Of a stretch of DNA of 7,432 bases, positions 4,826 to 7,432 are shown in pieces. The DNA is from JAGWFU01 sp035534575 (GTDB lineage: Archaea > Micrarchaeota > Micrarchaeia > Micrarchaeales > Micrarchaeaceae). A program made the position numbers and the translations under genes. Each line of letters begins with the position of its first letter. Position 1 is the stretch's first letter. The notes below the pieces were generated by a model that saw nothing but the letters and a program-made list of their open reading frames with translations, did no database searches and was not told the DNA's origin. Location of the stretch: NCBI GenBank assembly GCA_035534575.1, contig DATLRT010000024.1, positions 1-7,432 on the forward strand, in the 5' to 3' direction.

Positions 4826-5875
4826 CTACTTCAGAAGAGAGGCTATCTCATCGGCAGACGCAGCGAACTTCATGTTCGCCGCCTTCTTTATCCTGTTCAT
4901 CAGCGCAAGGCCTATGCCGCGCTCCGGGAACTGCTCGATTACCGCGATGTCCGCATCGCTCTTGTCTATCTTCCTTATCGAGTCGAAGAGGTTCTGCGCT
5001 ATCCTGTAAAGGTCGGCCCTGCTTCCAAGAGCTATTACCATGGCGCCATCCGGCATCAAGTGCGCGGTCTCTGAGCTGCAGAGGAAAAGTATTCTCTTGC
5101 CGCCAAGCTCCTTTGCGGCGGCCAGTATTACGCCCTCGTCCCTTGCCACCACCAGCGTCTTGTCAGGCGCGTAATGCTTGTACTTTAACCCTGGGGATAG
5201 CGGGGTCTCGCCTTCAGATATGACTACCTCTGAGGCGTCCATGTCCGGGAAGTACCTCTTCAATTCCTCTACGGTGTATGCGCCGGGCCTCAGCAGCCTC
5301 GGCCGCTCTCCCGTAAGGTCCATTATGGTGGACTCCAACCCGAAGATGGTGTTGCCGCCGTCAAGTATCACGTCCGCCTTGCCGTCCAGATCCTCTATCA
5401 CGTGCTCCGCTGACGTTGCGCTTGGCCTGCCCGATATGTTGGCGCTCGGCGCCGCAATTGGAATCTTTGCCGCGTCTATCAGCCTGAGCGCCACAGTGTG
5501 CGCTGGCATCCTGACCGTCACCGTGTCAAGTCCCGCAGTGACCTCTGCCGGCAGCTCGCCGTTTCCCTTGAGCACGAACGTGATTGGGCCCGGCCATAGA
5601 ACCTTGAACTTGGCCATCAGCTCCTCGCTCACCGGGGCTGCCACGTCCTTCAGCTGCTCCAGCTTCGATATGTGGACTATGACCGGATTGTCGGATGGCC
5701 TTCCCTTTATCTTGAATACCCGCTTCACTGCCTCGGCGTCGAATGCGTTAGCGCCCAGGCCGTAAACGGTCTCAGTGGGGAACGCTACCGTTCCCCCGCC
5801 GATGATGGCTTGCGCTGCCTCGCTTATCGCCTCCGCCGAAGGGTTGAGGGGGTTAACCCTCAGTACCTTGGTCAT
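4826..5875 (-). CDS. sua5: L-threonylcarbamoyladenylate synthase, Sua5 type
   Basis: This enzyme makes threonylcarbamoyl-AMP from threonine, bicarbonate and ATP, the first step of the t6A37 modification of ANN-decoding tRNAs; the Kae1/KEOPS complex completes the reaction. The 349 residues are the long, two-domain form. The YrdC-like catalytic domain (about 8-200) shows PTETVYGLGANAF, KGRPSDNPVIVH, LWPGPITFVL, VTVRMPAH, APSANISGRPSAT and GLESTI. The linker SPGLKYKHYAP (227-237) folds over the active site in the family. The C-terminal Sua5 domain (about 240-349) contains the typical PERGIGLALMNRIKKAA. The ATG shares its A with the last base of the dnaG TGA, so the two genes are translationally coupled in one operon. 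Confidence 0.96.
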   Translation of the reverse strand: MTKVLRVNPLNPSAEAISEAAQAIIGGGTVAFPTETVYGLGANAFDAEAVKRVFKIKGRPSDNPVIVHISKLEQLKDVAAPVSEELMAKFKVLWPGPITFVLKGNGELPAEVTAGLDTVTVRMPAHTVALRLIDAAKIPIAAPSANISGRPSATSAEHVIEDLDGKADVILDGGNTIFGLESTIMDLTGERPRLLRPGAYTVEELKRYFPDMDASEVVISEGETPLSPGLKYKHYAPDKTLVVARDEGVILAAAKELGGKRILFLCSSETAHLMPDGAMVIALGSRADLYRIAQNLFDSIRKIDKSDADIAVIEQFPERGIGLALMNRIKKAANMKFAASADEIASLLK

Positions 5876-7380
5876 CAGATCTTTCCGAGCTCCTTGGTGA
5901 AGAGCAGCATGTTGTCGAACTTCCTGGATATCTGGCCTGCCCTTATGCCGTAGACCGCCCCGATGCCCTGCTTGCTCGCCAGCTCGATAAGCCTCTGGGT
6001 TATTATCCCGTCGAAGACTATCGCGCTTATGCCGTTCCCGTCCTGGATCGTCTGGATGAGCTCCCTTATCGGGACCTCCGCCATCACGCCGCCCTTGGCG
6101 TCATATATCCTGCCCCTGAGCGAGTTGTGAAGCTCCGACAGCGCGTCGATGTACTTCTGCTCAGGCTCGACTCCGGACGATGCGCCCTGCGATGCGGCAG
6201 GCTTGCTGCTGCTCAGAGTGGGTATGTCGAGCTCGTGGTCGTCCCTCTGCTCGTTCATGTCCTTTATCCCCAGGCTCGCCCTCCTCTCCGATGGTCTCTC
6301 AATCGATTCCATCTGAAGCTGGTGCTCCTCCGGCCTTCCGTGCATCCTTCTCGATATGTCGGTCGGGCTCAGAAGAGGTCGGTCGTCCTGCTGGGGCTGT
6401 TGCTGCTGCGGCTGCTGGTGTGGCTGTTCGTGGGGCTGATCCATAGGCTGCTGCATAGGCGGCGACCTCCTCTGGTTGAATGCCTCCTGCTGCCTCTGCC
6501 TGTAGTCGTCCCTTCCCCTGCCGTCGCGGTCCCTGTCGCCTCCGCCGGTTCTCGGCCTGGACTGGTCTATCGGCACCCTCGACCTCAGCGCCTTGATTAT
6601 GTCCTTCCTGGTCAGCTCCTCCACCTCCTTTCCGTCCGGAGCCCTGGCTATGTAGTCTATCTCAGCCGCGTTCGAGAGGGCGCGTATTATCATATCGCCT
6701 CCCCTGTCCCCGTCTACGAATAGAACCGTGTCCTTCGACTTGGTCAGCTCTATTATCGTCTTCGGTATCACGCCGATGGCGCCGCCCACAGCTATGCAGT
6801 TGGTTATGTCGTTCTTCAGGAGGTTTATCACGTCAGCCCTTCCCTCAACCAGGATGAGCTCGTCGTTGTCCTTGATTCCCGGTCCCGCAGGCAGGGCGTC
6901 AGGCCCGTATGTGGTTACCACGCTGGACTTGACCTCTCCCTCCACCAGCTCGCTTATCTCCTTGCTGTCCGGTATCTCGGTGGTGAGCAGGGTCTTGAGC
7001 AGGTCCTTCGCCCTGGAGACTATCTTCTGCCTCTTCGAGCTTCTGGTGTCCTCTATCTTGTTAATCTTGAACGATGTGTCAAAGGGCCCAACTCGGTCCA
7101 CGGACTCTATTGCCGCGCCCAGGATGCAGGTCTCTACCCTTCCCAGCGATGATGGGAGAAGAAGCCTTCCGAACGTCTTGTTTCCGCTCGTGTTGGTCTC
7201 TATCTCTATCCTTCCAATCTTGCCGTTCTTCTGCAGCTCCCTCAGGTCGAGGTCGCCGCCCAGAAGCCCCTCGGTCTGTCCGAAGACTGCGCCGATTATG
7301 TCGGGCTTCTCAACAAGGCCAAGTATCTCGAACTTGGCTTCTACCATATACTTGACTATGTCAATGTATGTCTTTGCCAT
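5875..7380 (-). CDS. dnaG: archaeal DnaG-type primase / exosome-associated protein
   Basis: This is a 501-residue archaeal DnaG. The N-terminal domain (1-170) opens AKTYIDIVKYMVEAKFEILGLVEKPDIIGAVFGQTEGLLG. The Toprim domain (about 172-265) shows LILVEGRADVINLL (catalytic E179), AVGGAIG, and LFVDGDRGGD (D223, D225) for metal binding. The C-terminal domain (about 405-501) includes GRIYDAKGGVMAEVP and SAIVFDGIITQRLIELA. It lacks the zinc-binding and helicase-binding domains of bacterial DnaG. Archaeal homologues synthesise short RNA primers in vitro and are also stable subunits of the RNA exosome, so the cellular role may be RNA decay rather than replication. Between Toprim and C-terminus lies a Q/P/R/D-rich linker (274-402) that appears longer than usual. 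The ATG is at the conserved N-terminus. A TATA-like GCTTATTCC (7421-7429) lies about 45 bases upstream. Confidence 0.96.
   Translation of the reverse strand: MAKTYIDIVKYMVEAKFEILGLVEKPDIIGAVFGQTEGLLGGDLDLRELQKNGKIGRIEIETNTSGNKTFGRLLLPSSLGRVETCILGAAIESVDRVGPFDTSFKINKIEDTRSSKRQKIVSRAKDLLKTLLTTEIPDSKEISELVEGEVKSSVVTTYGPDALPAGPGIKDNDELILVEGRADVINLLKNDITNCIAVGGAIGVIPKTIIELTKSKDTVLFVDGDRGGDMIIRALSNAAEIDYIARAPDGKEVEELTRKDIIKALRSRVPIDQSRPRTGGGDRDRDGRGRDDYRQRQQEAFNQRRSPPMQQPMDQPHEQPHQQPQQQQPQQDDRPLLSPTDISRRMHGRPEEHQLQMESIERPSERRASLGIKDMNEQRDDHELDIPTLSSSKPAASQGASSGVEPEQKYIDALSELHNSLRGRIYDAKGGVMAEVPIRELIQTIQDGNGISAIVFDGIITQRLIELASKQGIGAVYGIRAGQISRKFDNMLLFTKELGKI
6388..6456 (-). repeat. CAG-rich low-complexity tract inside dnaG
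   Basis: On the coding strand this stretch is built largely of CAG/CAA/CCC/CAC codons, encoding M309-QQPMDQPHEQPHQQPQQQQPQQ. The repeat is imperfect, with units resembling QP or QQP plus H, M or D. It forms the densest part of a longer disordered linker and could vary in length between strains by slippage. Confidence 0.8.
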
Positions 7381-7420
7381 TTTATCAACTTTTTTGTTTT
7401 AAGTCAACAAAGGGCGTAAA

Positions 7421-7429
7421 GGAATAAGC
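7421..7429 (-). promoter_or_regulatory. possible TATA box of dnaG-sua5
   Basis: GCTTATTCC on the - strand is centred about 45 bases before the dnaG ATG, implying a leader of roughly 18 bases. A nearer A-rich block, CTTAAAAC, is too close to the ATG for a usual start distance. The window ends 3 bases further on, so the promoter context is incomplete. Confidence 0.3.
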
Positions 7430-7432
7430 GGT

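Noticed and set aside
5178..5765. 195-residue open frame on the + strand
   Set aside because: It lies entirely within sua5 on the opposite strand, is rich in serine, proline and leucine as expected of an antisense shadow, and shows no family signature.
6127..6723. 198-residue leucine/arginine-rich frame on the + strand
   Set aside because: It is the complement of the dnaG linker, and the CTG-rich strand produces leucine runs by composition alone.
6728..7402. 224-residue open frame on the + strand opposite dnaG
   Set aside because: It is an antisense shadow of a clearly conserved gene with serine/leucine-biased composition and no recognisable domain.
1..7432. CRISPR array, insertion sequence or transposase
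   Set aside because: No regularly spaced direct repeats, terminal inverted repeats or transposase-like protein were seen.

Overview
The window is archaeal. Supporting genes are ribosomal protein L40e, an archaeal-type DnaG with a single Toprim domain, a CTP-dependent riboflavin kinase, and an intronless tRNA-Glu with no encoded CCA. TATA-like boxes lie about 28 nt before starts, and TTG starts follow GGTG-type ribosome binding sites. Heavy use of ATA (Ile) and AGG (Arg), the mix of archaeal and bacterial-type enzymes, and small lineage-specific proteins suggest a DPANN-type archaeon, perhaps Micrarchaeota-like. That placement is an inference from style, not from a search.

Left part, + strand (1-1018): the tail of an unidentified upstream gene ends in a hairpin that carries its stop codon in the loop. 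After a T-rich spacer comes a tight cluster of rpl40e, a 73-residue winged-helix protein, and a 152-residue protein that may belong to DUF2666. Two of these three genes start with TTG. Next (1019-2444), a strong TATA box sits at leaderless distance before a cupin-fold protein. This gene overlaps by 46 bp a 2H-superfamily cyclic phosphodiesterase with both H-x-T/S motifs.

Middle, - strand (2434-4168): reading leftward, tRNA-Glu(UUC) is followed by a conserved-looking protein of unknown function, then a bacterial/eukaryotic-type riboflavin synthase and an archaeal CTP-dependent riboflavin kinase. The last two genes perform consecutive steps, 6,7-dimethyl-8-ribityllumazine to riboflavin to FMN. 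The stretch from about 1900 to 4060 is visibly less GC-rich (about 40-48% in hand-counted lines) than the flanking housekeeping genes (about 57% in one dcd line).

Right part (4169-7432): a short divergent promoter region serves tRNA-Glu on one side and dCTP deaminase (+) on the other. dCTP deaminase converges, with a 3-bp gap, on a - strand pair of dnaG and sua5 that share one base. The dnaG product carries an unusual linker of about 130 residues, rich in Q, P, R and D, between its Toprim and C-terminal domains.

Most of the window is core information processing and cofactor or nucleotide metabolism. The less explained parts are the cupin/phosphodiesterase pair, the wHTH/DUF2666-like pair behind L40e, and the orphan gene beside tRNA-Glu.
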